NCBI GenBank assembly: GCA_019918135.1
Contig: WBZZ01005867.1
Span: 138,855 to 202,854 of the forward strand
Length of the DNA: 64,000 nt
Direction: 5' to 3'
Origin: Paulinella micropora
Taxonomy: Eukaryota; Cercozoa; Imbricatea; Euglyphida; Paulinellidae
Shown here in pieces: positions 8,215 to 18,673 of the stretch. Both the position numbers and the translations under genes were made by a program. Under the pieces are notes generated by a model. It worked only from the letters and a program-made list of their open reading frames with translations. It made no database searches and was not told the DNA's origin. Positions within the stretch are counted from its first letter, which is position 1, and each line of letters begins with the position of its first letter.

Positions 8215-8967
8215 TTGCATTAGAGTAGCTATGCATGATAGCCGAACTCCACAGGAGACGTAGGGTAGCACTCAGGCTCTTTCATGCAGTAGCTTTATTG
8301 CTTTAGTAATATTCGTTTAAGTAATAATGGGGGGTGAAGAGAGAAAGGGAGGTAGAGCAAGAGAGAAAGGGAGACAGGGAGGGATGAAGAGAGAAAGTGA
8401 CATAGCCTGAGCAAGAGAGTGTGTTTGGTATTAATAAGCTGTGACACCATTTTAAGTTTAAACTTGGAGGCACGTACATAAGTGGATGTGTGCCACAGGG
8501 AAGGGCGAGGATGGGGCCTTTCTCATTTTTTTTCTTATGTAATTATTAATATTAAGAATAATATATTATTAATAATAATATTAATAACACGAATAAATTA
8601 AATAAGTAGTACTATTATTATTTAATATTAATATTATAGTAATATAATATTATTATCAATGATTTATTAAATACAACATTTTTGACTGAAATCAAAGGTG
8701 ACAATTTAATAATAAAACTTAAACTAAAATAAAAAAAATTGCAGGAAAAAGTTATCATCACTTGTATAAAAAACTTTAACCTATATAAAAATGTTTGACT
8801 TCTATGAAAAAAAATTTTAACCTATATAAAAAAGTTTGACGTATATGAAAAAGTTTGACGTATATAGGCGTCAAACTTTTTTATATACTTCAAACTTGTT
8901 AATACAGGTCGAAAAAGTTATATAGGTCGAAAAAGTTATATAGGCCGAAAAAGTTATATAGGTCAAC
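8215..8967. other. Non-coding AT-rich region with short tandem repeats
   Basis: No gene is supported. A purine-rich GAGAGAAAGGGA-type stretch covers about 8335-8425. From 8540 the sequence is nearly all A and T. Near 8755-8965 there are degenerate repeats of AAAAAGTTTGACxTATAT and then of AGGTCGAAAAAGTTATAT (three to four copies). A 13-bp inverted repeat around AAAAAGTTTGACG lies near 8850-8885. Confidence 0.55.
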
Positions 8968-10006
8968 TTGTAATGCCCCCAACGATAGCTCGTAAAAAGT
9001 CGGTAATACAGCCAAACACAGTCCTCAAAAGATGAGAATGATGTCTCGTTATATGAGCTCAGTGAAGCCAAAAAGGAAAACGGCAACAGACCAGGAATAA
9101 AATGGCATCAGGTCCAATCCGGACAAATAATACTGAAAAACAAGCTGGTGCACCTGTCACCAGGAAAAGGTACTTTTTACCGGCTATCCGGGGGTGATGC
9201 CTACAGTACCCCCTCCCGATTTTATGAAGGAAATAGCATTTTCGTCATACACCTTCTGATTTCTTTCTGCAAATAGTATGCGCTATGGAGTCATGCCACA
9301 CAGCGCATCGACCCACGGATAGACGATAAAAGACGATAAATATATCCTCATACGGCACGTCAAAGCGGATTCTCTAGCCTTTCTTGTAAATTTTGAACTC
9401 CTTCCCCTCAATTTTTTTTTCGGCAGTATGTCAAGAACAAACGTACTATTAATAAAAAATACAAGCAACGTGGTGCTGTAGTACGATTCCCCCTTTGATC
9501 TCCTTCTTCTTCTTATCATTATCATTATTATTATCATTATTATTATTATTATTCACAGGGAGATCGTAAGTACATTGTCTTTTTTAATGACATACCCTTG
9601 TATAAGGCGGATATCCTATGATATAGTATTAGGGGGCCAGTCCTAATAGCTATATCCGAAGTCGAGGTGTATGTACCCGACCCTGCGATATACCGACACA
9701 AGTAGAGATTGACCGTGCTCAGGTACGACAGTATATAATCTATCGTAAAAAATAATTTAATGAAAGTTTCAGAGAACATTTCATTTTCGAGAACATCATC
9801 CAGGACTTGGAAAGGGTCATACCCGGGAACACCATCGCTCAATACACTAGCGATCCCCGTATACGGTGTAGTATCATCGTCGATCGACCTTTCGCACTCG
9901 TATGTTGCGATCGAATGCCAAGTTATATCACTGAGTCTTTTTAATATTCACATTGATAACTGATGATGCATGATCAAATCATGATACGCCGTGGGCAATC
10001 AATCAG
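8968..10006 (-). repeat. Possible 3' LTR of the Ty3/gypsy element (weak)
   Basis: The stretch downstream of the retroelement pol frame has no gene. On the minus strand it would start TGATTGCCCAC near 10006 and end GGGGGCATTACA at 8968, giving TG...CA ends with imperfect inverted termini, as LTRs have. A TATATAAT string lies near 9730. No second copy was found beyond the 5' end of the element, so the claim rests on the ends alone. Confidence 0.25.
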
Positions 10007-10042
10007 TTTATTTGAGACGCATAAAGAAAAATAGTTTCTTTG

Positions 10043-10969
10043 TCACTGCCTTCGTCGTCTGGCGCGGATTTCTTTGCCTGGTGGAGGACCACCAACAAAA
10101 GTCAGATCGACCTTTGACTGTTCGAGAATGTCCCAGATCTTATTAGGGATTCCGCCCAACGATAATTCAAAAGGGACATCAAGCACTCCTCTTGGCAGTG
10201 TCTGAATGGTCCACGCAGTGTAATCCTTGTCTCTGGGAGTAATTGTATCATCCTATGTCTCGAGACTTTTTGCGTCTTTATATACTGGCAGATAATGTCT
10301 TGCCTTTGGATCCTCAACCGGGTCCATACTTCTCCAGAACTGGAGTATCGGTTGTACTATCTTTGCGGCTGATGATATTTTGAGTGTCCGTGTGACACGC
10401 ATCTGTCGTGGGACCGCCACGACCCGCATCAAGTATAAGTCTGAGAGAGTGTCATCAGCGACATGTTGTTCCGCTGGTCTCATCAGATAGAAAGCATTTT
10501 TCACCCATGCGATGGTTGCTATCGCATCGCCTTCCTTCCATCGCTCATGGACAATCTCAACGTTGCCCGCGTTTGGGTCAGTGTCCGTCCCCTCCTCCTC
10601 CTGGTGGACGTCCTTTGATCTCATCGACCTCATCGCCTTCCTCGGTTGGTCGTTGATAAGATCATTCCGCGCTCTCCTTAGCTGCGCCTCTGTGATCTTC
10701 TCCTTCTTTCCGCTATGCTCTCGCGGAGACTTGGACTGAGTCCCCACCGCGCTTATGCGGTCAGTCTTCTCCTTGCTGTCCACCTCACTCTCCTCCTTCT
10801 CAGCTATCGGTGCCCGATAAGCATCGTCTTGGTCTAAGCCAGCCTCCTTGTGGATGGGCGGCACCTCTTTGAAATCATCCTTCATCCGTTTTAACGCCTC
10901 CTCAACGGATTCATCTTCCAGTAAGAAGGGATCATACTTAATCAGCCTTCTTACATTCACAATTTGCAC
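10043..10969 (-). CDS. Retroelement C-terminal extension
   Basis: Downstream of the GPY/F module the frame continues with a highly charged region (SPREHSGKKEKITEAQLRRA) and an unassigned domain (AAKIVQPILQFWRSMDPVED). A TAG at about 10,254 interrupts it, and the same frame continues as DDTITPRDKDYTAWTIQTLP to a TGA at 10,043 after a basic RARRRRQ tail. No chromodomain is recognised. It could act as a targeting tail, but that is inference. Confidence 0.5.
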
Positions 10970-12539
10970 CTCCCTCTACCCCTGATCTTGTAGTTCAGAG
11001 GTCCCGTCTGTTCCATAATCTGATAAGGTCCTTTCCAGTGAGTGAACAGCTTAGAGCTGACTCCCTTCGGGACTTGAGGATGGTACAATAGTACAATATC
11101 CCCGACCTGGAACTTGATCTGATTTGTCGCACCCCTTCAGCATCAGTCTTTCGGCGCTCCGCCTCTCTATGCGCCCTGACTATTTGTTCCACCTCCGTCT
11201 TCACCCTAAGTCTCATCCCAAACAACTCATCCGCATCCGCCCAAGTGTCTTTTGGGTGAAGGAGCGAAGTCGGGATATCAGGCTCACGCCCATATACTAA
11301 CTGATATGGCGAGATTGAGCTCTTCGAGCCTCCTAACGCCGTAGAGGGTAGACAGTTCATTGCAAACGCAAATGATGGTGCTGCCTCGACCCATGCTCTT
11401 TGATTCTCCTTCTTCGTGCAATACATCTTTAGCGAGGCTTTGAGGGGTCTGTGTACCCGCTCGATTTTCCCATTTGCTCGCGGGTTATAGGCAGTAACAT
11501 ATTGCCATTTCATCCCGTAATACTTAGATAGTTTGTCGATGACCTCGTTATTAAAGTCCGAGCCTCGATCAGAACATATCTTTCTTGGTACTCCGATCTG
11601 TGAGATGATCCTATCGATTAGCGCCTCGGCCGTCGTCTTGCCGGTAACGTCTTTGACAGGGATGATCCACACATAGTTGATGGCTCTGTCAATAGCCGTA
11701 AGGAGGTATTTGTAACCATCCTTCGATTCTGGGAAAGGTCCCACATGATCAATGTGTATAAACTCAAACATCCCCGCATGAAGAGGAAATTCGCCAATCA
11801 GGCCGAAATTTGCCTTCAGTGGTGTTTTGTTTATCTTGCACGGGATGCATGCATCCACCGCCTGATCTATCTCCTCCTTCATCTTCTTCCACCAGAATCG
11901 CCTCGCTACGAACATATGAGTTCGTTGTCGACCCGGATGCGCCAAAAGTTGGCAATTGTGGGCTGCGACAAATATAAATTCGTCTCAGACTCTCCGGTAC
12001 CCAAAGGGTCCATTTGTCCGGCTGTGACGCATAGCGACCGTGAAGGCCCTTGTACCACAGTAGACCATCTCTCCATCCCATCTCCTTCATCTGATCTTTG
12101 ATCGCTTTCGTCATCCGTAGCTCATCCGGGTTCTGATATAACTGTATCATTTCTTTAAACTCCGGATCTTGAACCTGTTGTTGCCTCCATGCGGTAGGCG
12201 AGGCTATATGGATAGTACCATCTTTTAGCCGTATCCCGATTCTTTCCGGGTCATCGTCTAGGTCACTTCTCCGCTCTTGAGGAGGCTCCGCATAAACTTC
12301 CTGCGTCTCCTCTTCCTCTCTTATGTTCGCCTTCGCATTCTCATATACCTCATAGGACCACTCAGCGTCCTCCTGGGTATGTAGCTCACAACATATCCCG
12401 TGATCCGGGCCTTGTGGACTGTACCGTAGACCTGTGCGGTCATATCGGACTCCACTCGCCATCTCCATCGCCTCAATGTGGCTGACCTCATACACCTTGT
12501 CAGTGGACAAGTCTTCCATCTCCACCGTGGACACCAACG
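10970..12539 (-). CDS. Retroelement integrase
   Basis: After a charged linker (12,539 to about 12,000), the zinc-binding domain is split by a frameshift near 11,940: LAHPGRQRTH lies on one side, and CIPCKINKTP provides the Cys pair. The catalytic core shows the D-D-E triad in FIHIDHVGPFPE, ICSDRGSDFNNE and YNPRANGKIERVHRPLK. A GPY/F-type module follows after another frameshift near 11,140 (FQVGDIVLLYHPQVP, then HWKGPYQIMEQTGPL). It inserts element cDNA into chromosomal DNA in intact relatives. Confidence 0.85.
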
Positions 12540-13238
12540 CCGATACTTCTGAGTTAAACTCTAGCCTAGAGAGGCTATCAGCGACCACATTTCGCTTTCC
12601 CGGTAGATGGACCATTGTAAAATCGAAACAAGACAAGAACGCTTGCCACCGCGCCAGCCGTCCCGTCTGTTCATGATTCATCAACCATAACAGGTTATGA
12701 TGATCAGTTCTGACAGTAAATTGAGGTCCTCCCCACAAATACTCTCTGAGCCTCTTGAGGGCCCATACTACCGCCAACGCCTCTCTTTGCCTTATGCAAT
12801 AGTTTCTCTCCGCCGCACACAACTTCCTACTAATAAACATGATTGGGCGTAATTTCTTTTCCTCATCCTCTTGTTGTAATACAGCCCCAACGCAAACTTA
12901 GATGCGTCTGTATCGACTACGAATTGTTTCGTAAAGTCGGGCATCGTTAACACCAGTCCTCCGTCTTTCGGGTCTTTGTAAATGAGATCTTTGAGCGCAT
13001 GAAACGCTTGCAAAGCCTCTTCGTCCCACTTCTCAAAGTCTCCAAAATCTATCATTTTCTCCACTTTAGCCCTTGTTGCACCCCAATCGGGTATAAACTG
13101 GCTATAGTATTGCGCCATCGCAAGGAATGAGTGCAATTCAGTACGGTTCTTCGGTATCGGTCGATTCATAATCTCCTCCCTCTTCTCTTTGGATATCGAA
13201 ACTCGATTATGGGAGATCTCGTACCCTAAGTATGTCAC
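12540..13238 (-). CDS. Retroelement RT thumb/connection and RNase H domain
   Basis: The connection reads from TYLGYEISHN to FVVDTDASKFALG, which supplies the first RNase H Asp. After a frame change near 12,870 come the Glu (IRQREALAVVWALKRLREYL), the second Asp (FTVRTDHHNLLWLMN) and the final Asp block (LPGKRNVVADSLSRL). All four catalytic acids are visible. In intact elements it degrades the RNA strand of the RNA/DNA hybrid. Frames are split between 13,238-12,792 and 12,840 onward. Confidence 0.85.
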
Positions 13239-14334
13239 ACTCGTCTTGGCAAGTTGACACTTCTTTAGATTGCACTTCAGGCCAAAAGCTCAGATGCGCC
13301 TGAATATATCGGACAAATGATCGATATGCTCCTCCATTGTGTTTAGAGTATACGATAATGTCATCGATATAGCAAAATGCATATTCTCCCGCCTTCTGTC
13401 CCCGCCTTCTCATAAAGCCACCGTCAGACAAATCATCGTACTGACTGCTCAACATCTTCTGCATCGCCTTCTGGAAAAGTCCTGGGGCTTGCTTGAGGCC
13501 CATCGGAAGCACTTTCCATTGGTATATTTCCATACCCACCACAAACGCCGTCAGCCATCTGGACTTTTCCTCCAGTGGTATCTGCCAGAAGCCATTCTTA
13601 AGGTCAATGACCGAATAGAATTTTGCATTCCGCAGTACTCTCCTTCCTTCTTCTAATGTCGGGAGAGGATTTCTCTCTTCCTCCAGCACCTTGTTAACAC
13701 GAGCATAGTTAACTGTCAGGCGCCATTCTCCTCCTGGCTTCGGCACCATTCTCGGTTGTGAGACTATTGGAGATGTTGATCTCTCAATAAAGTCCTCATT
13801 GAGCAGCTGTCTTGCTAGCTCCTCCGCTATCTTCGCCTCATGTATACTCAAATTTGCCCTTCGTGGTGCCGGTGACGGCTCCGCACCCGGTATTTTGTAA
13901 ATAACCGCAGTGAAATCTTCAGGCTTGACACCACCTGCATGTGGAGGGTCAAAAATTTCCTTGTTCGCCTCTAATTTGGCTTTTAAAAGCTCCTTCTCCT
14001 TCTCCGTGCCTACTCCTTCTTCCAATATTTTCCGCGCCGCCTCTTGAAAATCTTCATCAGACATCTGCTTATGCTGCTTGAGGGGTTCTCTGTCCTCCTC
14101 CAAGCCTAAGTCCTCTTCCGAGACATCATCTAGGCCCGTCTTTTCATACGTGACCGTGTCCGGCTCATCATCTTTACCGAGCTCCACCAGCATGTCAATG
14201 AGTCTCGCGTATTGCAAAGGAGCTTTACGGGTGTAAAAACCATCAAAGCATGTGAATGCTTGCGGTATCAATTTCAACTTGTCGAGGTCTCTGAGCTTCC
14301 CCTTGTATGCACTGCTCTGCTCACGAGTTCCCAT
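13207..14334 (-). CDS. Retroelement reverse transcriptase domain
   Basis: Clear RT blocks appear in order: the fingers motif PKPGGEWRLTVNYARVNKV, then FYSVIDLKNGFWQIPLEEKS with the first catalytic Asp, then PMGLKQAPGLFQKAMQKML, and YIDDIIVYSKH as the YxDD box. Shortly after the YIDD box the frame shifts; the thumb continues in the next ORF with TYLGYEISHNRVSISKEK. The N-terminal part of this frame is acidic linker carried over from the protease region. It makes cDNA from element RNA in intact relatives. Confidence 0.9.
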   Translation of the reverse strand: MGTREQSSAYKGKLRDLDKLKLIPQAFTCFDGFYTRKAPLQYARLIDMLVELGKDDEPDTVTYEKTGLDDVSEEDLGLEEDREPLKQHKQMSDEDFQEAARKILEEGVGTEKEKELLKAKLEANKEIFDPPHAGGVKPEDFTAVIYKIPGAEPSPAPRRANLSIHEAKIAEELARQLLNEDFIERSTSPIVSQPRMVPKPGGEWRLTVNYARVNKVLEEERNPLPTLEEGRRVLRNAKFYSVIDLKNGFWQIPLEEKSRWLTAFVVGMEIYQWKVLPMGLKQAPGLFQKAMQKMLSSQYDDLSDGGFMRRRGQKAGEYAFCYIDDIIVYSKHNGGAYRSFVRYIQAHLSFWPEVQSKEVSTCQDECDILRVRDLP

Positions 14335-15280
14335 ACGACAATCACCACTAGCTGTTGCTTGCGAGAGGGTACCGGTATAGGATGATCAATAAGCCGGTCC
14401 CTTATTTCCTGCGCCCATATCGCCTTCTCATTATATGGCAGGATAATAGTATAGGGCTTATTATTTTCGAATAAAGTCCGTAAGCATTTCTTCACTTCAG
14501 TTAGTGAACGCGGCCACGTCGGCTTGTCACCCCAGAAATCAGTAATAAAACTTTTAATAGTTTCTGGTGGAGTATCCGGGATTCGCCCCGTTCTCCTTGG
14601 TACAAACGCCTCCCTTTTTTCTTCTCCTACTTTCGCATGGAAACAGTATCCGTTAGTAATATGGACATCTGTTCCTACTCCTTCCGCGAATCTCGCCAAC
14701 GACGGGCTTCTTTGTGCGACACATATAATCTCCTCCTTTCGCTTCTCGATTAAGTCATCAGTAGACTTTTTGTCCCAATGGCATGTCGGAACTGTGACAG
14801 TGCACACTTGGGATTCCCAATTGTCGGTCCAGGACAGTTCATCCGGTCTTACGACATGGGGGTGAACGTACACCTCAAGTGCCTCATGTGCGATGGCCAT
14901 CTTTTTGTGATCCGTCGCTAGACTCAGCTCATAAGCCTCATAAGAGTCAGTAGCGTTGAAGGGATCAATATCGTTCTCTTCTCCTCTTTTTACTCCATAT
15001 ATCACTCGCCGTGCGGCGCAATCAATCACAGCCCCCATCGTAGCCAATTGGTCATACGATAGTAATATTGACCCGTGGTAACCGGGGACGACATAGAGGT
15101 CCATACGGTATACTCGTGCGGATTTCAATTTAAAGGTCAGTGTGATGATTCCCGTGATATCCGTCCGGCTGCTCACTCCTTTGAGAGTGCCCGTTGACTT
15201 TTTTCATATTTCCGTCCACCCAGTCCCGGTATCAATTTAAAAACTTTCGGCCGACAATATTAATATTCGCCATCGTATCA
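14274..15280 (-). CDS. Retroelement aspartic protease and linker (broken)
   Basis: The pepsin-type active-site triplet DTG is encoded at 15,233-15,225 in the context DTGTGWTEI. It is preceded in a shifted frame by NINIVGRKFLN, and a TGA follows after nine codons. The same frame then gives the flap and C-terminal half (YRMDLYVVPGYHGSILLSYD), typical of retropepsin-like domains. The remainder to 14,274 is an unassigned linker. The T-run before DTG is the likely indel site. It would process the polyprotein if intact; as written it cannot. Confidence 0.6.
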
Positions 15281-15309
15281 TTACTAAGGAGATAGCGGAT
15301 CTGAGCCAA

Positions 15310-16107
15310 GTGGTGAAGAGTCTTGGTGACCACGACAGTTATTTCTACGAAGAAACTTGGACACTGATGGATAAGCTACGGCTTTGGTATACAACGGACC
15401 AGTACGACGACGATTTCCGTCCCGCTGCTGAAAGTTTTTCTGATTTCTGGTGGGCCAAGCCAGACACTGCACTGTATCGCGGAGAGGACCCAAGCGGCAG
15501 AGCGGAGATGTTGAGAGCTCTGTTGGATGTTCTTACACAGATCAGGAAGCTCAGGCCCCAGATACTGCCCTCTGTTAGATTCGACCGTCTTTTGGACGCG
15601 GTGAAAGTGCAAACGGGCAAGGCTGAGAAAGTGGTGGCACAAATCGCACTTTTGCGCAAGAAAATCGGGCCGGGCAAGAAAATGCTTGAATCCCTCGCCC
15701 GCCAAGAGGCAGCGGCACAGGAAAAAGTGCAACAAACAGAAAGCGGAATTGAAGCAAAACATACCAGCCAGCTCCAGTATAGTGCCATGGCGGAGGTTAC
15801 ACGGGAATTGGAACAAGTGGGAAGGAAAGCAGAAGCCCTGCGCCGCTTAATTGACGACTGGGGACAAGGACAGGGCATCGACTCTGTCAGCGCGGCGGAG
15901 ACAGAGCTTCGAACTGCAAACGAAAGATTGGAAACATTCTGCAGAGAGGCTAATGAAGAACACCAGCAAAGTACAAACTACGGCACCGGGGGTGCCCCCT
16001 CCGCCAAGTATACCGAGCTAGCTACAACAGCGTCTTGGCTCCAGCGTCTGGTCAAGGAGCTAAGCCTGCAGCGCGATGTTTTGGCTGACTTGGAGAAAGT
16101 GTCGTGA
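15310..16107 (+). CDS. Coiled-coil protein, paralogue of the 40.6-41.1 kb gene
   Basis: The frame is open from about 15,242 (NINIRHRIITKEIADLSQVV), but without an ATG; the first GTG is at 15,310. The product of about 265 residues is mostly coiled coil (KKMLESLARQEAAAQEKVQQ). Its C-terminal half lines up with the product of 40,572-41,128. Both have L..L..DW..G.D, then an A.ETEL.....RLE block, then Y/G-rich sequence, then a final QR.VLA.LEK-type helix. This links the locus to the GC-rich unit. The missing start, and the retroelement immediately upstream, suggest that the 5' end was lost or displaced by insertion. The function is unknown. Confidence 0.6.
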   Translation: MVKSLGDHDSYFYEETWTLMDKLRLWYTTDQYDDDFRPAAESFSDFWWAKPDTALYRGEDPSGRAEMLRALLDVLTQIRKLRPQILPSVRFDRLLDAVKVQTGKAEKVVAQIALLRKKIGPGKKMLESLARQEAAAQEKVQQTESGIEAKHTSQLQYSAMAEVTRELEQVGRKAEALRRLIDDWGQGQGIDSVSAAETELRTANERLETFCREANEEHQQSTNYGTGGAPSAKYTELATTASWLQRLVKELSLQRDVLADLEKVS

Positions 16108-16407
16108 GTTTGGAGCTTCAATGAGGCGTACGGTGCTGCCAAGGACACGAGTAAGTGGGGGCGATTCGGCAGTAGCGTGAGCGCCACGCGGTCTTTGTCG
16201 TTGCCTTTTTACTAAATAAACCCCGCCGGCTGCTCTTTCCCTCCTTTTTTCTCACCCCCCCCCTCCCGAGGTTGGTAAGGATAGTGTCCTGTCCGCCGGT
16301 TGGCCGCTGGCGCGGCCGAAGCCCCGCACGAGCGAGAGCCGGGGGTTCAGGCCCAGGAGGGGAGGAGGGAAAGGACGGCGGCGTCTTGGTGCAGCCCCCC
16401 CCTTTGC
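16108..16407. other. Intergenic region between convergent genes, with AATAAA at 16215
   Basis: About 300 bases between convergent genes. AATAAA at 16,215-16,220 lies 108 bases past the plus-strand stop, and polypyrimidine (CTCCTTTTTTCTCACCC) follows. GC content rises sharply from here onward. No further gene is seen. Confidence 0.5.
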
Positions 16408-18066
16408 CTAAGAGAGTCCCTCTACTTGTAAGGCCGGCCGCGCGCGCAACAGCTCTTGTACCGCTCCGCGCGTGATCTCATTGCACCCGGCCAGCCCGAG
16501 GCGCTGCAGCCTGTGCCTGTTGCGCAGCTGCCGCAGCCCCTCGTCCGTGAGCCAGCCGGAGTAGCTAAGGTCTAGTTGCTCCAGCCCGGCCGGCAGCTTC
16601 GACAGACCCTGTCCGGTGAGCCCGCGGCGCTGGCTGAGCAAGAGCCGCCGCAGCCCCCGTAGTTGTCCCAAGTATGCCAGTCCGTGGTCGGTGAATTGGT
16701 TGTGTCCGCTGAGCTTGAGCTGCCGAAGCTGCTGCAACGCCCGCAGGCACGCCAGCCCCTCATCCTGGAGCAGGCGGCAGTCACGCAGGTCGAGCTCCTC
16801 CAGGCCGCGCGGCAGCTCCGACAGATCCTGATCGGAGAGTCCGGCACAGCCACTGAGATCAAGTCGTCGCAACCTCTGCAGCGGCTGCAAGCACGCCAGC
16901 CCGGCGCCGGTCAGCCAACCGCTGAAACCAAGCCTGAGCTCCTCTAGGTTAGGCAGCTGCTCTAGCTCCCCGTCGGTCAAGCCGGAGCACTGGCTGAGAT
17001 CGAGCTGCCGCAAGGACGGCAGCGTTGGCAGGTGTCTTAGCCACGGGCTTTGCAGGTTGGAACAACCCGCGAGGTTCAGCCGTCGCAAGCGGCGGAGGGC
17101 CCCCAGGTGCCACAGCCCGGCGGCCGAGAACCCCGAACAGAACTTCAAGCCCAGACCCTGCAGGTCCGGCAGCCCCTGCACGAGGCTAGCCAGCCCGGCG
17201 TCGGTCAGCCAAGCACAGTGCGCGAGGTCCAGCTGCCGCAGGCCGGCAAGCTGCCGCAGGCCCGGGAGCACGGCGGAGGTGAGCCCCTGGCAACTGCGGA
17301 GGCTGAGCTTCTCGAGGCAGTGCAGCCCCTGCAGCCCCTGCAGCAGCACCTCATCGGTCAGATCGTCCAGCTCGAGGCGTAGTACCCGCAGGCCAGCCAG
17401 CTTCTGCCCCAGGCCCTTAAACCCACGCACGGTCAGGCCGGCGCAGAATTTGAGGCTGAGGTGCTGCAGGCCGGGCAGCTCGGTCAGCTGCTGCAGCCCG
17501 TGGTCGTCGAGCCTGGTCGTGTCAACCTCCAGGTACCGGAGGCCCCGTAGCTGGGACAAAGTGGCGCCAGTCAGCGGCCCGCAGGCGATGAGCTCCAGCT
17601 TCCGCAGGTCTTGCAGCCGGGCTAAGCACGCCAACCCGTGGTCGGTGACTTGGTCACTATCGGCAAGCCGGATCTGCTGGGTCCCAGGAAAGGCCCGGGT
17701 CGCGCTCTCGAGGGTCGCGTCGGTGGCGCCCTCTAGTTCCAACCTCTGCACCGTGAGGCCCGGGAACCGGCGGCCCTGCAGGGCCGCCAGCCCGCCCGCC
17801 TCGAGCACCAGCAGGGGCACGTCGAGCCGGGCGGTGGCCCAGGCGTCGCCGGCTACGGCCAGAAACCAGGCGGCGTCTGCCGCGGTGACGAGGCGCAGCG
17901 CCGGGCAGCGGAAGCGTGTCCAAGTGCTGGGCCGGAGCAGCAGCCCGCGCCACTCCGGGCACGTGGCGGCCAGGCCCGGCAGCCCCGTCCAGCCCAGGCT
18001 GTCCCTGAGCGCGGCCCACGCCGCCGGGGGCGGCCCGCCCTGGCCCGCGGCCTCCGCGGCTCGCAT
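16408..18066 (-). CDS. F-box/leucine-rich-repeat protein 1
   Basis: This 552-residue protein starts at the ATG at 18,066. Residues 15-55 look like a divergent F-box (WAALRDSLGWTGLPGLAA, then CPEWRGLLLRPSTW). From about residue 110 to the end there are roughly sixteen LRRs of the cysteine-containing Fbxl/AMN1 type, with the consensus L..L.L..C..LTD.GL..L. Fbxl proteins usually present substrates to SCF ubiquitin ligases. In giant viruses such repeats are expanded families thought to redirect host ubiquitination. It is intact and is a close paralogue of the next gene (shared DAWATARLDVPL and FPGLTVQRLEL-like stretches). Confidence 0.8.
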   Translation of the reverse strand: MRAAEAAGQGGPPPAAWAALRDSLGWTGLPGLAATCPEWRGLLLRPSTWTRFRCPALRLVTAADAAWFLAVAGDAWATARLDVPLLVLEAGGLAALQGRRFPGLTVQRLELEGATDATLESATRAFPGTQQIRLADSDQVTDHGLACLARLQDLRKLELIACGPLTGATLSQLRGLRYLEVDTTRLDDHGLQQLTELPGLQHLSLKFCAGLTVRGFKGLGQKLAGLRVLRLELDDLTDEVLLQGLQGLHCLEKLSLRSCQGLTSAVLPGLRQLAGLRQLDLAHCAWLTDAGLASLVQGLPDLQGLGLKFCSGFSAAGLWHLGALRRLRRLNLAGCSNLQSPWLRHLPTLPSLRQLDLSQCSGLTDGELEQLPNLEELRLGFSGWLTGAGLACLQPLQRLRRLDLSGCAGLSDQDLSELPRGLEELDLRDCRLLQDEGLACLRALQQLRQLKLSGHNQFTDHGLAYLGQLRGLRRLLLSQRRGLTGQGLSKLPAGLEQLDLSYSGWLTDEGLRQLRNRHRLQRLGLAGCNEITRGAVQELLRARPALQVEGLS

Positions 18067-18673
18067 GGTCTTTGCGTGGGACTAGCCAAGCCTCCCCCCT
18101 TCGGCGACGGCGGCAGCACACGGGGGACACTGCTCCACCCCTGTCGGTCCGGTTGCGGTGCCTGGGCAAGCGCTCGCTCCGCCGCGCGCTGGGACCCGTC
18201 GAGCCGGGCCGCCCAGTCAGAAAGAGCACAGGGGACGGACGGACACCGCGGGAGAGCAAGACAGAGAGAGAGAGAGAGCGTGTGCGCTTTTACTAATAGC
18301 CTCCTCGGCCACCGGCCAGGCGCAGCAGCCCAGAGTGGTTAGGCGCACGCGGGCTGCGCGCGAAGAAGAAGGGAGAGAGAACAGGAAGCAAAAGAAAAAG
18401 AAGAGGGCAGAAGAAGAAGAGGAAGAGAGACAGGAGGAGGAAGACGAGGGGGGGGGCGCGGGCTTTTCTCCTCCCCCCGAGCGGCCAGGCTGGAGCAGGA
18501 GGGGGGCAAGCGCCGGCCAGGGCTGAGGGCTGGGCCAGAGACCCTCCCAGACTGTTTCTTTCTTTGTCGTCCGAGTCCGGACCGCGCAGGTGGTACCGGC
18601 TGGCCGCGCCCCGCCGCCCGGCCGAGGAGAGAAAGGACAAGGAGGAGGGGGGCGCGGCTGGCGACGCCGCCGC
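18067..18673. other. Intergenic region with purine-rich low-complexity stretches
   Basis: About 600 bases between two tandem F-box/LRR genes. A GAGAGAGAG run near 18,260 is followed by TTTTACTAATAG at about 18,286, the only AT-rich patch and a candidate 3' end for the upstream gene on the minus strand. Polypurine GAAGAAGAGGAAGAG follows near 18,360-18,450. ORFs here are compositional artefacts. Confidence 0.5.

Larger units (their letters stand above)
10043..15280 (-). mobile_element. Ty3/gypsy LTR-retrotransposon pol region, decayed, gag not found
   Basis: On the minus strand the order is protease, reverse transcriptase, RNase H, integrase and a long C-terminal extension, which is the Ty3/gypsy order (integrase last). 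The frame is broken at least six times (about 15,240, 14,300, 13,310, 12,870, 11,940 and 11,140), and in-frame stops occur at about 15,205 (TGA) and 10,254 (TAG). No gag or upstream LTR is seen before the plus-strand coiled-coil gene at 15,310. The element is therefore probably 5'-truncated and inactive. Confidence 0.85.

Noticed and set aside
8850..8885. 13-bp hairpin as an intrinsic terminator
   Set aside because: It lies in AT-rich non-coding DNA with no gene ending nearby and in a eukaryotic-type context; treated as part of the tandem-repeat region.
17057..18085. 342-residue plus-strand ORF antisense to F-box/LRR gene 1
   Set aside because: Ser/Arg-rich shadow of LRR codons on the other strand; no domain.
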